In this document: positions 1 through 9,984 of the stretch, piece after piece
Layout: each line of letters starts with the position of its first letter
Position numbering within the stretch: position 1 is the first letter of the stretch
Assembly: GCF_900103275.1 (NCBI RefSeq)
Contig: NZ_FNGP01000001.1
Coordinates: 310,001 to 374,000, forward strand
Direction: 5' to 3'
Length of the DNA stretch: 64,000 bases
Source of the DNA: Tessaracoccus oleiagri
Lineage (GTDB): Bacteria > Actinomycetota > Actinomycetes > Propionibacteriales > Propionibacteriaceae
The notes under the pieces: generated by a model
Told to the model about the DNA's origin: nothing
What the model saw: the letters and a program-made list of their open reading frames with translations, nothing else
Databases searched by the model: none
Made by a program: the position numbers and the translations under genes

Positions 1-580
1 CCTGGCAGTACGAGAACTGGTCAATGACGTACGGCTGGGCGTCCGTCCAACCGCCGGCTTCCCTGAACGACTCGTGCCGGAGCAGCACGCACCCCGGTTC
101 GCCGAAGATGTTCGTTCCCCGAAGTACCGACCGCCGGACGGCGACGTGCCCCGGCATGACACCGTTGAGCCCTCCCAGCCCGCGTGGTGGAATGATTCGT
201 TTTCCTTGCGCGTCCACGAGATCGCGCTTTGAGGCTGCCATCACAGCCCGCGGATTCGAATCGAGTGCCGCGACCTGCTCCGCGAGGATCGTCGGCGCTA
301 GCAGGTCATCGCCACACACCAACTTGAGGTATTGACCGGTGGCCAACTCCGTCACCGCCCGCCAGTTCGCCGGGGCCCCCCCTCCCGACGCCAGCGTGGT
401 CAGCTTGATGCGTCCTTCGTCCGCGTACCTCTGCAAGATTTCAGCCGTACCGTCCGTGCTGGAGTGGTCGGAGACGATGATCTCGTAATCACTGAAGGTT
501 TGGGCTTCGATCGATTCGATGGTGGCGGCGATGAACTCCGCGCTGTTGTATGAGGGCACGACTATGGAGACCTTCGGCAT
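1..580 (-). CDS. Family 2 glycosyltransferase (partial, 3' end outside window)
   Basis: The first 193 codons of a GT-A fold glycosyltransferase are visible, starting at the ATG complementary to 578-580. The N-terminus reads SIVVPSYNSAEFI, followed by the nucleotide-binding SDHSSTDGT segment and a DXD-type metal site in VCGDDLLAP. These are hallmarks of GT2 enzymes, which move a sugar from an activated donor at the cytoplasmic membrane face. The gene lies 11 bases downstream of a gtrA-like gene on the same strand and next to rml genes, so it probably serves cell-wall or capsular polysaccharide synthesis. The acceptor is unknown. The C-terminal part and any membrane anchor lie outside the window. 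Confidence 0.9.
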   Translation of the reverse strand, partial: MPKVSIVVPSYNSAEFIAATIESIEAQTFSDYEIIVSDHSSTDGTAEILQRYADEGRIKLTTLASGGGAPANWRAVTELATGQYLKLVCGDDLLAPTILAEQVAALDSNPRAVMAASKRDLVDAQGKRIIPPRGLGGLNGVMPGHVAVRRSVLRGTNIFGEPGCVLLRHESFREAGGWTDAQPYVIDQFSYCQ

Positions 581-591
581 GGGGCTGGATC

Positions 592-1098
592 TTACTCCCC
601 GCGCTCATCGGCGGTCCGTTTGAAGGAGAAGCGCTTGTGGAACACGAAACTTGCCACGGTCACCACACCGGTGTTCAGGACCTGCGCCACCATTGGATGG
701 AAACCGAGCCGGTCTTTCATGAGCCACATCAAGGGGATGTTGGCGAGGAACGTCGTGATGTAGACGGTCGAGAACCTCAACAGATCGCGCACGGTGTGGC
801 CCTCCACCCGAAACACGAGCTTGCGGTAGAGGATGAACGCGCTCAGGATGGCAAAGACGTATGTGGGCACCAGGGCGATGAAGTGGGCGTTCCGCCCCCC
901 AACGTCTCGGAGGAGCGCCCAGAACAGCCAATACCAAAGGGTCCCGACCACGGTATTGATCCCTCCGACGATGAGGAATGCGACCCGTTGGTCCCTTATG
1001 ACGGAGAGTAGCCACCCAGGTGGACCAGCGACACCAGGAGGCACCGTGTGACCTTTGGACGGCGACTCGTCTGCAGTTGATCCCTCGGCAGTCGGCAC
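592..1098 (-). CDS. GtrA family membrane protein
   Basis: This 168-residue protein has four predicted membrane segments (about residues 38-58, 71-91, 106-126 and 134-154) and the family pattern FLIVGGINTVVGTLWYW. GtrA-like proteins are small four-helix membrane proteins linked to flipping of polyprenyl-phosphate-linked sugars or to surface polysaccharide decoration. The N-terminal 30 residues are hydrophilic and the true start could be slightly later. It runs with the downstream glycosyltransferase as a likely two-gene unit, and it is transcribed divergently from the large membrane protein at 1204. Confidence 0.85.
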   Translation of the reverse strand: MPTAEGSTADESPSKGHTVPPGVAGPPGWLLSVIRDQRVAFLIVGGINTVVGTLWYWLFWALLRDVGGRNAHFIALVPTYVFAILSAFILYRKLVFRVEGHTVRDLLRFSTVYITTFLANIPLMWLMKDRLGFHPMVAQVLNTGVVTVASFVFHKRFSFKRTADERGE

Positions 1099-1203
1099 CG
1101 CTACATGCTACGTCGGAACACTTGCCCAAAGCCAACGCCGTTTCTCAGACCCCACGGCGGCGCTCGATCATGCGCCGGTGGATCTGCCGGTCGCTCTGGA
1201 ACA

Positions 1204-3426
1204 ATGCCACCTGTGAGCACCGCCTTCATCCAGTCTGTCACCCAGCGAAACCCAGTGGGATTCGGCCTTGTCTCCGCGACGCTACTCGTAGTGTTCGGCG
1301 TGCTGTGGTCCATCAGTTCAGGGGTTGCTGGCCGAGACGCGATCGGCTTCGTCCTCTACTACGTGCTCGGACTGTGCCTGCCGGGGACCATTGTCTTGAA
1401 GACCTGCTTGGGCACCCGCGGCACTTGGTTGGCGGATCTGGTGTGGGGTTCGATCACCGGGATCTGTCTTGAGCTGTTCGCCTGGGCCCTGTTCAGCCTC
1501 CTGCAGCTTCAAGGCTGGTTGCGGCTCTGGCCACTCCTGGTGTTGGCGCTCGTGGCACTACGAGGGCCGCGCAAACGCGTTTTTGAGCTGCCAAAACGCG
1601 TGAGCTCGCCGTGGATCGCCGTGAGCGGACTGATTGTGACGCTGAGCCTTTGGGCACGTGTGTGGTGGCCGTTCACACTCACCTACGACCTGCCGCCCAA
1701 TTCCCGCCCTTATTACATCGACCTCCCATGGCACATGGGACTGGCCGTGGAGGCGACCCGGGCGTTTCCACTACACGTGCCACAGATGTTGGATGCGGGG
1801 CTGCTGAAGTACTCGTGGTTCGTGCACGCTCACCTCGGGGCAGCGTCATTGATGAGTGGGATCGACGTGCCAACCCTGCTGCTCCGCCTCTGGGGAGCGC
1901 CGATGATCGCCTTGGCCGTCTTCTCCGTCGCGCTGCTCGCAGAGCGCGTCGCAGGGCGGGCGTTCGCTGGTGTGACCGCTGTGCTGGTCTTCGGATCGCA
2001 GGGACAGTTCGCCTTCTGGCGAGACATCACGGGCAACTCGAATTACCTGAGCCCGCTGTCCCCAACGTCGATCTTCACTGTTGTGGTCAGTTGCTTGACC
2101 GTCCTTCTCCTGGTCGAGCTGCTGCGCGGGACGCTCGCTCTCCGGGGATGGCTGCTGCTTGCGATCGCGGCAGTCGTCAGCGCAGGCAGCAAGTCGTCGA
2201 CCATGGTGGTCCTGGCGGCTGCCGTATTCGGCACCACGATCGTCGCGCTCATCCTGCGACACCGACGCAGGGAACTCATTGTGGCAAGCGCCGGCGCACT
2301 CACACTCACCGTCTTTGCGCTCGCACTGGTATCCGGGGGAGGCGACAGCACCAAGCTGCAGATCCTCGGGGCGTTGACCCTGCTCCCGCCCTTCCGGCAC
2401 CTTGGCGGCAACCCGGAGTTCAATAGCCGTTTCGCAGATGACCTTGTCCGACTCGAAGGCGTCGGAACATGGCTTCTGTTGGCGCTGATGCTCGGAATTC
2501 TCCTTCGCATGGTCGTCGCGATGAGCGCAGTGTTCGTGCCGATCGTTAAGGGGCTGAGATCCGACCTTGCTGCGTGGCTGCTGGGGGGCATCCTCGTAGC
2601 AGCGTGGCTGCCCTTCCTGCTGATGAGTCACCGCGGGTACAGTCAGTACTACTTCCTCTACGGAGCAATGCCGTTCGGCGCGGTGCTCTGGGGATGGATC
2701 ACCGCCATTGCCGTGGGCCGGAGTCCCTCCCGCCGGGCTGGGTTGGTGCTAGCCGCCGGGCTTGGCCTGCTCGGCACCTGGTTCTGGACCCTGTTGCCAG
2801 ACGGATCCGCTGACTCCGCATGGTTGCACCGCCTCCAAGAGTTTTTGTTCGAGGGCACGGCCTTCATCGCCGCGCTTGCGGTCCTCGCCTTCGCCGGGTT
2901 CCATCTGCGCGAGAGGCTCCCTTGGGGGCTGGCTGCCTCGCTCGGTTTGTTTCTCGGCTCCTTGACGGTGCCATACGTCACGGCGCCCATCCCCGGCCCT
3001 CCAGCACCAGTGAGCGCCGAAACGGCGGAAAGGAGCCTCGCCGAAGGTACGGCTGCGTCCTGGATCAGTGAACACGTCGGTCTACACGATGTCATGGCCA
3101 CCAACACGGCATGCAGCAACACCTCCACTTCCTGCAATACCAAGCGCTGGTGGATCAGTGGCGTGGGCGGACGCCGCGTGCTGGTTGAGGGATGGGGGTA
3201 CACCCCCGACGGAGCTGACGGGGTCCTCGACTCGGACGAGGTGCTGCGGGTCAACACCGAGGCGTTTGCCAATCCGACCGATGCGACCATCCAGGCAATG
3301 CGCGATCGCGGGGTGGAGTGGATGGTGGTCGAGTCCCTAGATGGGTTCCCACAACCTGATCTGACGCCATGGGGAGAAGTCGCCTACAGCAACGCCCTCG
3401 TCACCATCTACCGGCTGGAGCCCTGA
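1204..3426 (+). CDS. Large polytopic membrane protein, GT-C-like
   Basis: This is a roughly 740-residue protein with about 12-14 hydrophobic helices followed by a soluble C-terminal tail of about 140 residues that is probably extracytoplasmic. The reading frame extends upstream to 1105, but the protein looks genuine only from the ATG at 1204 (GTG at 1213 is an alternative). I see no family motif I can name with certainty. The architecture (many helices, a loop with [11 protein letters not shown] after the early helices, and an extracytoplasmic C-terminal domain) resembles GT-C glycosyltransferases that use polyprenyl-phosphate sugars. The neighbours fit that role. Treat the function as unproven. 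Confidence 0.7.
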   Translation: MPPVSTAFIQSVTQRNPVGFGLVSATLLVVFGVLWSISSGVAGRDAIGFVLYYVLGLCLPGTIVLKTCLGTRGTWLADLVWGSITGICLELFAWALFSLLQLQGWLRLWPLLVLALVALRGPRKRVFELPKRVSSPWIAVSGLIVTLSLWARVWWPFTLTYDLPPNSRPYYIDLPWHMGLAVEATRAFPLHVPQMLDAGLLKYSWFVHAHLGAASLMSGIDVPTLLLRLWGAPMIALAVFSVALLAERVAGRAFAGVTAVLVFGSQGQFAFWRDITGNSNYLSPLSPTSIFTVVVSCLTVLLLVELLRGTLALRGWLLLAIAAVVSAGSKSSTMVVLAAAVFGTTIVALILRHRRRELIVASAGALTLTVFALALVSGGGDSTKLQILGALTLLPPFRHLGGNPEFNSRFADDLVRLEGVGTWLLLALMLGILLRMVVAMSAVFVPIVKGLRSDLAAWLLGGILVAAWLPFLLMSHRGYSQYYFLYGAMPFGAVLWGWITAIAVGRSPSRRAGLVLAAGLGLLGTWFWTLLPDGSADSAWLHRLQEFLFEGTAFIAALAVLAFAGFHLRERLPWGLAASLGLFLGSLTVPYVTAPIPGPPAPVSAETAERSLAEGTAASWISEHVGLHDVMATNTACSNTSTSCNTKRWWISGVGGRRVLVEGWGYTPDGADGVLDSDEVLRVNTEAFANPTDATIQAMRDRGVEWMVVESLDGFPQPDLTPWGEVAYSNALVTIYRLEP

Positions 3427-3586
3427 TCCGACTCCCCGGCCGGGCGCAGTCGCCGACCGCGCCGAAGCACGACCCCTGAAGAGGAATGGATCACCGAGTC
3501 TTGCTCTAAGCTCAAGCAGAGGACCGCGTTGCAAGCCCTTTGGCTGGTTTCATCGCGGGGACGAACAAAGCAACTGTGGAGGTACC

Positions 3587-4459
3587 GTGAAGGGCATCAT
3601 TCTTGCTGGCGGGTCCGGCAGCCGGCTGCACCCCGTGACGCTTGGGGTGTCGAAACAGCTGGTACCCGTGTACGACAAGCCGATGGTCTACTACCCGCTG
3701 TCGACCCTGATGCTCGCGGGTGTCCGCGAGGTTCTGGTCATCACAACCCCACATGATGCGCCACAATTCGAGCGTCTCTTGGGCGATGGATCGCAGTTCG
3801 GCGTGTCGATCAGCTATGCCGTGCAGCCGAATCCGAATGGGCTGGCGCAGGCCTTCGTCATCGGGGCGGATTTCATCGCCGGCCAGGACGTGGCCCTAGT
3901 ACTGGGCGACAACATCTTCTACGGTCACGGAATGGGCACCCAACTCTCCAGGTTCTCCGAGATTGACGGCGGAGCGGTGTTTGCATACTGGGTCTCGGAT
4001 CCAACTTCCTACGGCGTGGTGGAGTTCGACTCGGATCGGCGCGCCGTCTCGATTGAGGAGAAGCCTGCCCGGCCCAAGAGCAACTACGCGGTCCCCGGCC
4101 TATACTTCTACGACAACGACGTGGTGGAGATCGCACGCGACCTTGAACCCTCCGCAAGAGGTGAGTACGAGATTTCTGATGTCAACGCCGAGTACCTGCG
4201 CCGCGGCAAGCTGCACGTCGAAGTGCTGCCGCGAGGAACAGCGTGGCTCGACACCGGAACCTTCGATTCAATGGCCGATGCCACCGAGTTCGTCCGGACC
4301 ATTCAACATCGTCAAGGGCTCAAAGTGGGTTGCCCGGAGGAGATCGCGTGGCGACAAGGCTGGCTCACCGACCAGCAATTGCTGGACCGGGCGGCGCAAC
4401 TTTCGAAGTCCGGATACGGGGAATACTTGGTCGAGCTGGTCGAACGGAGGAACAACTAG
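3587..4459 (+). CDS. rmlA: Glucose-1-phosphate thymidylyltransferase
   Basis: RmlA makes dTDP-glucose from dTTP and glucose 1-phosphate, the first step of dTDP-L-rhamnose synthesis. The 290-residue length is typical. The nucleotidyltransferase signature [11 protein letters not shown] is at the N-terminus, followed by [18 protein letters not shown], the metal-binding [11 protein letters not shown] and [13 protein letters not shown]. The start is a GTG preceded by GGAGG about four bases upstream. The rmlC-rmlD fusion follows 103 bases later, but no rmlB is in the window, so dTDP-glucose dehydratase must be encoded elsewhere. Confidence 0.96.
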   Translation: MKGIILAGGSGSRLHPVTLGVSKQLVPVYDKPMVYYPLSTLMLAGVREVLVITTPHDAPQFERLLGDGSQFGVSISYAVQPNPNGLAQAFVIGADFIAGQDVALVLGDNIFYGHGMGTQLSRFSEIDGGAVFAYWVSDPTSYGVVEFDSDRRAVSIEEKPARPKSNYAVPGLYFYDNDVVEIARDLEPSARGEYEISDVNAEYLRRGKLHVEVLPRGTAWLDTGTFDSMADATEFVRTIQHRQGLKVGCPEEIAWRQGWLTDQQLLDRAAQLSKSGYGEYLVELVERRNN

Positions 4460-4562
4460 TGTCGCGGATCTGGCGCTTCGTGGTGACCGTCTCTTCTGCC
4501 CAAGCTTCCTCCATGATCAAACCGGCACCGAATGCATGCGACTTGGATGGTGAGGAGTTCCG

Positions 4563-5972
4563 GTGAGCGCTGACCTGCGTATCGAAGGGACCCCCATCGA
4601 GGGACTGCTCCTAGTGCATCTGCCTCTTCACGGAGATGCCCGCGGCTGGTTCAAGGAGCACTGGCACCGATCGAAGATGACCGCCCTTGGTCTACCCGAC
4701 TTCAAACCCGTGCAGCAGAACGTCTCCTTCAACGCGGACCGTGGTACCACCCGGGGACTTCACGCGGAGCCGTGGGACAAGTACGTCTCCGTCGTGAACG
4801 GGAGTGCCTTCGGGGCCTGGGTGGATCTCCGCGAGGGTGCGAGCTTCGGCACGCTGTTCACCGCCGAGCTTCGGCCGGACACAGCCGTCTTCGTCCCGCG
4901 TGGCGTCGCCAACGGATTTCAGACCCTTGAAGCGGATACGAACTACAGCTACTTGGTCAATGACCACTGGTCACCCAACGCCGAGTACGCGCTGGTGAAC
5001 CTCGCCGACCCGGCTCTCTCGATCCAGTGGCCGATTCCGCTTGATGATGCCACGATTTCCGAAAAGGACCGGCTGCACCCAGAGCTTCGGGAGATCACGC
5101 CAGTACCGCCCAAGAAGACGGCGGTCCTCGGATCAGATGGCCAGCTCGGGCGCGCCATCCGGGTCCAGCTAGGGGCAACGCATATCGACTACCTGACGCG
5201 CGACGACCTTGATCTAACCGATAGCCACGCGATCGAGCGCCACGATTGGTCTGGCGTTGGAGCGATCATCAATGCTGCGGCCTACACCGCCGTCGACGGG
5301 GCAGAGACCCATGACGGTCGTCGCCACGCGTGGCAGATCAACTCGACTGCGGTCCGCGATCTTGCCCGGGTCTGCATCCAGCATGACATCACGCTCGTCC
5401 ACATATCGACCGACTACGTGTTCGACGGAGAGGAACTCGAGCACCCCGAGGGAGAATCCCTGTCACCCCTGAACAACTACGGCGCCTCCAAGGCAGCCGG
5501 CGAACTCGCGGCGAGCCTCGTGCCCAAGCATTACATTCTGCGCACCAGTTGGGTTGTCGGAGACGGAAACAACTTCGTGCGAACCATGGCGAAGTTGGCC
5601 CGCGACGGCGTTGAGGCTTCGGTCATCGCCGATCAATACGGGCGACTGACCTTTGCCGAGGATCTGGCAGGGGTCATCCAGAGCCTCCTGTCCGGCCGAC
5701 AGCCGTGGGGCGTGTACAACGTGACGAGCGGTGGACCCTTGCGCACTTGGTACGAGATCGCGACGGAGGTGTACAGCCTCCTCGGCGTCGACCCCTCGAT
5801 GGTTTCGCCAATCACCGCAGCTGATTACGCCGCTCAGCGACGCGCCGTCGCCCCACATGCAGAACGTCCCCGGTACAGCGGGCTGCCGATGGACGAGCTC
5901 CAACGACTGGGGATTGCGCCCTCGCATGAGGACGCCCACCTGCGCAGGTACCTCAAAGGGCTGCACGACTAG
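4563..5972 (+). CDS. Bifunctional dTDP-4-dehydrorhamnose 3,5-epimerase / reductase (RmlC-RmlD fusion)
   Basis: One 469-residue chain contains two enzymes of dTDP-L-rhamnose synthesis. Residues 1 to about 180 form the RmlC cupin epimerase, with the catalytic-His region TTRGLHAEPWDKYVSV and VPRGVANGFQTLE. From about residue 183 an RmlD short-chain reductase follows, with the NAD(P) motif VLGSDGQLGRAI, the HISTDYVFDG segment and the catalytic YGASKAAGE (YxxxK). The start is a GTG preceded by GAGGAG. Such fusions are known in actinobacteria and would channel the unstable intermediate. The gene sits with rmlA and surface-glycan genes. Confidence 0.95.
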   Translation: MSADLRIEGTPIEGLLLVHLPLHGDARGWFKEHWHRSKMTALGLPDFKPVQQNVSFNADRGTTRGLHAEPWDKYVSVVNGSAFGAWVDLREGASFGTLFTAELRPDTAVFVPRGVANGFQTLEADTNYSYLVNDHWSPNAEYALVNLADPALSIQWPIPLDDATISEKDRLHPELREITPVPPKKTAVLGSDGQLGRAIRVQLGATHIDYLTRDDLDLTDSHAIERHDWSGVGAIINAAAYTAVDGAETHDGRRHAWQINSTAVRDLARVCIQHDITLVHISTDYVFDGEELEHPEGESLSPLNNYGASKAAGELAASLVPKHYILRTSWVVGDGNNFVRTMAKLARDGVEASVIADQYGRLTFAEDLAGVIQSLLSGRQPWGVYNVTSGGPLRTWYEIATEVYSLLGVDPSMVSPITAADYAAQRRAVAPHAERPRYSGLPMDELQRLGIAPSHEDAHLRRYLKGLHD

Positions 5973-6094
5973 CAGCCCGACTGAGGTTGGCCGCGAGTCA
6001 CGGCGACGGCACTCGTGCAGTTCGGTGGGTGATGGGACGGCGCCAGGTGCCTTCCCGCATGCCTGAAGCTTTCCCCAGGCGCTACGGTGTGACC

Positions 6095-7633
6095 ATGCCT
6101 TGGTGGAAACGGTCGCAGGTGGCCCTGGTCGCGACCCTCGCGTTCGCGCTGGCCTTCTGGGGCTGGACGTTGCTGCTGCCGGGACTCGGCTGGCTGGACG
6201 AGCTGTGGCGGTGGTCGCCGCCCCAACCGGAGTCTCCGATCGGCCAGATCCTCGCGGCCACGTCGATCGCCACCTCCCCCGGTGTCGTGTTCATCGCGCT
6301 GATGGGCATCACGGGCTGGGCGAGCCGCCGTCGGCTCTTCGCCGCCTCGGGCGCGATCACGCTGGCGTTCGCGCTGAGCTGGTCGCTGGGCGTCATCTTC
6401 CAGTCGCAGGTGGAACGGGCGCGCCCCGAGACGCCGTTCGACTACCTAATCACCCACCTGGGCAACGCCTACCCGTCGGTGCACATCGCCGTGTGGACCA
6501 TGACCGCGATCATGCTGGTCGCGCTGCAGTCGACGATGCGCCGCAGCGTCTGGCCGTGGATCATCGCGGGCGGCGGTGTCGTCGGGCTGCTGTCCGTCGC
6601 GGACCTCGCGCTGGGCCACAGCCGAGTCTCCGACATCGTCGGCGGCGTCCTGCTCGCGGGGCTGGCCTCGTCGGTCGCGAGCCTCATCGCCGACGTGCAC
6701 GTCGTGCGGCTCGGCAAGGAGCTCGAGCCGGAGAAGACCGCCGCCGTGATCTACAACCCGGCCAAGGTCATCGGCATCGAGATGTTCAACGAGCTCGTCG
6801 AGCGGACCCTGGCCGAGCACGGCTACAAGGAGCCGCTGTGGCTCAACACGACGAAGGAGGACCCGGGCGTCGCCATGGCGCACGCCGCGATGAAGCGGCA
6901 CGTCGACCTCGTGCTGGTCGCCGGCGGTGACGGGACCGTCCGCGTCGTCCTCGGCGAACTCGCCGACACCGGGATGCCGGTGGCGATCCTGCCGTCGGGC
7001 ACCGGCAACCTTCTCGCGCGCAACCTCGACATCCCCCTCGACCTCGAGCGCGCCATGCTGCTGGCGGTCACGGGCGACGTGTCGCCCACCGACCTCATCG
7101 AGGTGACGTTCCCCGACCACACCGAGTACGCGGCCGTGCTTGCGGGCGTCGGCATCGACGCCGACATCATGGGCGACACCAACGAGGACCTGAAGAAGGC
7201 CATCGGGCCCGCGGCCTACATCGTCGCCGGGGCGAAGCACCTGCGCGCCAATCCCATGAACGTGCGGCTCACCGTCGACCAGTCGGAGACGGTGGAGGCC
7301 GAGGCGTCGCTCGTGTCCGTGGGCAACGTCGGCGAGCTCCAGCAGGGCGTCTCGATCATCCCCGACGCGAGCGCGCACGACGGGAAGCTGGACGTCCTCG
7401 TCGCCACCCCCCACAGCACGCTCGACATGGCCCAGATGATCACCGACGTGCTCACCGAGGCCAAGGACGGGCCCAACCTCGCCCGCTACAGCGGCGGCAA
7501 GCTTCGGCTCGAGATCGAGGGCGGGGCGATGTGCCAGATCGACGGCGACGTCGTCGGCGAGGTGGATGACGTCACCTTCCAGGTGCGTCCCGGCGCCGTC
7601 GCGCTGGTGCTGCCGGACCTGCCGCTGCGCTGA
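6095..7633 (+). CDS. PAP2 phosphatase-diacylglycerol kinase catalytic domain fusion
   Basis: The N-terminal half (about residues 1-200) is a PAP2-type membrane phosphatase with RARPETPFDY, the PSVHIAVW segment and LALGHSRVSDIVGG. The C-terminal half (about 225-512) is a DAGK/LCB5-type lipid kinase domain with GGDGTVRVVLGE and LPSGTGNLLARNLD. Having a lipid phosphatase and a lipid kinase on one chain suggests remodelling of phosphatidic acid, diacylglycerol or polyprenyl lipids at the membrane. The open frame extends to 5987, but ATG 6095 gives the expected short N-terminus before the first helix. It is convergent with pheA. The substrate is not predictable. Confidence 0.85.
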   Translation: MPWWKRSQVALVATLAFALAFWGWTLLLPGLGWLDELWRWSPPQPESPIGQILAATSIATSPGVVFIALMGITGWASRRRLFAASGAITLAFALSWSLGVIFQSQVERARPETPFDYLITHLGNAYPSVHIAVWTMTAIMLVALQSTMRRSVWPWIIAGGGVVGLLSVADLALGHSRVSDIVGGVLLAGLASSVASLIADVHVVRLGKELEPEKTAAVIYNPAKVIGIEMFNELVERTLAEHGYKEPLWLNTTKEDPGVAMAHAAMKRHVDLVLVAGGDGTVRVVLGELADTGMPVAILPSGTGNLLARNLDIPLDLERAMLLAVTGDVSPTDLIEVTFPDHTEYAAVLAGVGIDADIMGDTNEDLKKAIGPAAYIVAGAKHLRANPMNVRLTVDQSETVEAEASLVSVGNVGELQQGVSIIPDASAHDGKLDVLVATPHSTLDMAQMITDVLTEAKDGPNLARYSGGKLRLEIEGGAMCQIDGDVVGEVDDVTFQVRPGAVALVLPDLPLR

Positions 7634-7663
7634 GGTCGCGCCGTTCGCCTGCCCACCGACCAG

Positions 7664-8563
7664 TCAGTCCGCGTCAATCTCCTCCACCCAGTCGCGGGCG
7701 GCGGTGAATGAGTCGTCGGAGAAGCGGGGGTCGAGCTTGGGGGCCCGGCCGTCGGCGCGCGGGTAGGAGCCCAGGAAGTACACCTGCGGGCAGATCCGCG
7801 CGAGGCCCTGGATGGTCTCGGCGATGCGCTTGTCGTGCAGGTGCCCCTCGGCGTCGATGGAGAAGTTGTAGGACCCGAGCACCTTCTTCGTGGGGCGCGA
7901 CTCGATGCGGGTCAGGTTCACGCCGCGCACCTTGAACTGCTCCAGGATCTCGAGCAGCGCGCCCGAGTGGTCCTCGTGCATGAAGACCACCAGCGTGGTC
8001 TTGTCGGCACCGGTGCGCATGGGCACCGCCTCCGGCTTGGTCACCTCGACGAAGCGGGTCACGGCCCCGATGTTGTCCTCGATCTGGTACGCCAACTCCT
8101 CCAGCCCGTACAGCCGGCCGGCGATGCGGGCGCAGACGGCCGCGTCGTATCGCGAGTCGGCGCGCGAGACCTCCTCGGCGGCACCGGCCGTCGAGCCGGC
8201 CTCCGTCACCGTGGCGTCGAGGCCCTCGAGGAAGACCCGGCACTGCGCGGCCGCGTGCCCGTGGGTGAGGACCTGCCGGACGTCCTGCAGCCGCGTGCCC
8301 GGCCGGACGTAGAGCCCGAACGACACCGGCACGAGGATCTCCCGGCGGATCATCAGCGGCTCGCCGTTGATCAGTTCGTCGAGCGTGGCCGACACCCCAC
8401 CCTCCACCGAGTTCTCGATGGGGACGACGGCGCCCTTCACCTCCCCGCTGCGCACCGCCGCGAGGGCGCCGACCACCGAGGCGAAGGGGCGCGCCTCCTC
8501 GTGGGTGATCGTGAGCAGCGCCTGGTGCGTGAAGGTTCCCGCAGGTCCGAAGTATCCGAGCAC
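7664..8563 (-). CDS. pheA: Prephenate dehydratase
   Basis: Prephenate dehydratase converts prephenate to phenylpyruvate in phenylalanine synthesis. The N-terminus GYFGPAGTFTHQAL is typical, with the catalytic region VPIENSVEGGVSATLDEL near residue 50. A C-terminal ACT regulatory domain follows (KTTLVVFMHEDHSGALLEIL and the ESRPTKK segment near residue 215), where phenylalanine feedback is expected. The 299-residue length fits the monofunctional actinobacterial enzyme without chorismate mutase. It lies downstream of mycP on the same strand, separated by an inverted repeat, so it is probably transcribed on its own. Confidence 0.96.
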   Translation of the reverse strand: MLGYFGPAGTFTHQALLTITHEEARPFASVVGALAAVRSGEVKGAVVPIENSVEGGVSATLDELINGEPLMIRREILVPVSFGLYVRPGTRLQDVRQVLTHGHAAAQCRVFLEGLDATVTEAGSTAGAAEEVSRADSRYDAAVCARIAGRLYGLEELAYQIEDNIGAVTRFVEVTKPEAVPMRTGADKTTLVVFMHEDHSGALLEILEQFKVRGVNLTRIESRPTKKVLGSYNFSIDAEGHLHDKRIAETIQGLARICPQVYFLGSYPRADGRAPKLDPRFSDDSFTAARDWVEEIDAD

Positions 8564-8611
8564 GGCACCACACTACTCAGTCGGCGCGGTGGGGGCCGCG
8601 ACGCCGAGGGG

Positions 8612-8692
8612 CCTTCGAGACGCGACTGCGTCGCTCCTCAGGCACCGGCCACCCTGTCCCTGAGGAACGAGCGTCAGCGAGTGTCTCGAAGG
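8612..8692. repeat. Inverted repeat of the CCTTCGAGAC...CTCCTCAGG family
   Basis: The left arm (8612-8642) starts CCTTCGAGACGCGACTG and ends CTCCTCAGG. The right arm (8659-8692) starts CCTGAGGAACGAGCG and ends GTCTCGAAGG. The arms pair imperfectly over about 31-34 bases around a 16-base loop. The CTCCTCAGG end is repeated at 8694-8702 and overlaps the mycP stop codon. Related sequence occurs at 27274-27534 and 49239-49441. A role as a transcription terminator is plausible but not shown. Confidence 0.75.
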
Positions 8693-8697
8693 GCTCC

Positions 8698-9984
8698 TCA
8701 GGTGCCGTGGCGACGGCGGCGGGCGGCCGGCACGGCGATGGCGACCACGAGCCCCATGCCGGTGAGGAACAGGGCGCCGAGCCCCATGACGAGGCCGATT
8801 ACCGCGGGTGTCCGGTCGACCTCCGCGGGCGGCGGGTAGGTGGCGGCGGGGAAGCGGTTGTCGGACTCGGGGTTGGGCGCGAGTTGCGGGATCTCGCCGG
8901 ACAGCGCCCGGAGCGGGTTGATGATGCCGGCGCCGAGCCGCGGGTCGGGGACGGCGGCGGCGGGCGGGTCCGCGGTCTCGATCAGCCGCTGCTTGATCTC
9001 CGCGGGGGTGAGCCTGGGGAGCCCCTCGTTGGCGCGGTGCTCGATCATGAGCGCCACGACGCCGCTGACGATCGGCGCCGCGAACGACGTGCCGCTGATG
9101 GGCTGGGAGTACACCTGGCTCTGGATGCCGAGCGACGCGTCGTAGCGCGACGGGTCGAGCGAGACGAGCCCCGCGCCCGGGGCCCCGACGTCGACCTTGG
9201 CACCGAACTGGCTGACCTCGTCGCCCGCGTCGAACTGGTTGGACGCACCCACCGAGATCACGCCGTCGAAGGAGGCGGGGTAGGCGCGCGCGCCGGGCAG
9301 CTGGCCGGTGTTGCCGGCCGCGGCGACGACGACGATCCCCTGCGCGATCGCCTGCTGGACGGCCGCCTGGAACTGCTCGATGCCCTCGACGTTGCCGGGC
9401 ACCACCTGCGACAGGTTGATCACGTCGACGCCGCGGGCGACCGCGTCGAGGACGGCCTCGGTGGTGGGCTGCAGCGGTTGCGGTTCGCTCTCCTCGCCCG
9501 CCTGCGACTCCAGGAGCGTCCGGTAGGCGATCACGCGCGCGTCGGGTGCGATGCCGGAGAACTCGACCCGTCCGTCGACCGGCTTCCCGTCGCTCCCCCG
9601 TCCCGCCGCGAGCAGGGCGGTCACCCGGGTCCCGTGGAGGCAGTCGAACTCGCCCGGCTGACCGGACGCGTTCGCGGCCCCGTCGAGCAGGTCGTAGGTG
9701 GTGAACCGCTTGTCCGGGGCGTCCTGCAGGTACGGCGACCCGACGGTCGCAGCTCCGGTGTCGATCACGGCGACGGTGACGCCGCGGCCCGTCGCGAGGT
9801 GCCACACGCGGTCCATCTGCAGCCGCTCGATGTGCCAGGGCGCGCGCGGCTGGGCGGTGCCCTGGGCGGCGACGTGGCAGTCGCGCGGGTCGAAGGGCGT
9901 CACGGCGGCCGCCGCGTCCACCGTCGACTGCGAGAGCAGCAGCCCCACCGCGACGAGGGCGGCGGCCCATCGTCGCAGCGTCAC
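8698..9984 (-). CDS. mycP: Mycosin, subtilisin-like serine protease of ESX type VII secretion
   Basis: MycP is the membrane-anchored S8 protease of ESX systems. The 428-residue protein has an N-terminal signal peptide and a catalytic triad visible as VTVAVIDTGA (Asp), DCLHGTRVTA (His) and GTSFAAPIVSG (Ser). A C-terminal transmembrane helix (about residues 395-418) is followed by an arginine-rich cytoplasmic tail. The GTG start overlaps the eccC stop by four bases (GTGA), so the two are translationally coupled. In characterised mycobacterial systems mycosin stabilises the secretion complex and cleaves substrates. Confidence 0.95.
   Translation of the reverse strand: MTLRRWAAALVAVGLLLSQSTVDAAAAVTPFDPRDCHVAAQGTAQPRAPWHIERLQMDRVWHLATGRGVTVAVIDTGAATVGSPYLQDAPDKRFTTYDLLDGAANASGQPGEFDCLHGTRVTALLAAGRGSDGKPVDGRVEFSGIAPDARVIAYRTLLESQAGEESEPQPLQPTTEAVLDAVARGVDVINLSQVVPGNVEGIEQFQAAVQQAIAQGIVVVAAAGNTGQLPGARAYPASFDGVISVGASNQFDAGDEVSQFGAKVDVGAPGAGLVSLDPSRYDASLGIQSQVYSQPISGTSFAAPIVSGVVALMIEHRANEGLPRLTPAEIKQRLIETADPPAAAVPDPRLGAGIINPLRALSGEIPQLAPNPESDNRFPAATYPPPAEVDRTPAVIGLVMGLGALFLTGMGLVVAIAVPAARRRRHGT

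Noticed and set aside
4460-4562. Possible small gene between rmlA and the rmlC-rmlD fusion
   Set aside because: Short GTG-initiated frame without a ribosome-binding site of its own or recognisable sequence; it reads straight into the fusion's ribosome site.
8573-9970. 465-residue frame overlapping mycP
   Set aside because: Low-complexity Arg/Pro/Gly shadow frame; the mycP frame has signal peptide, catalytic triad and anchor.
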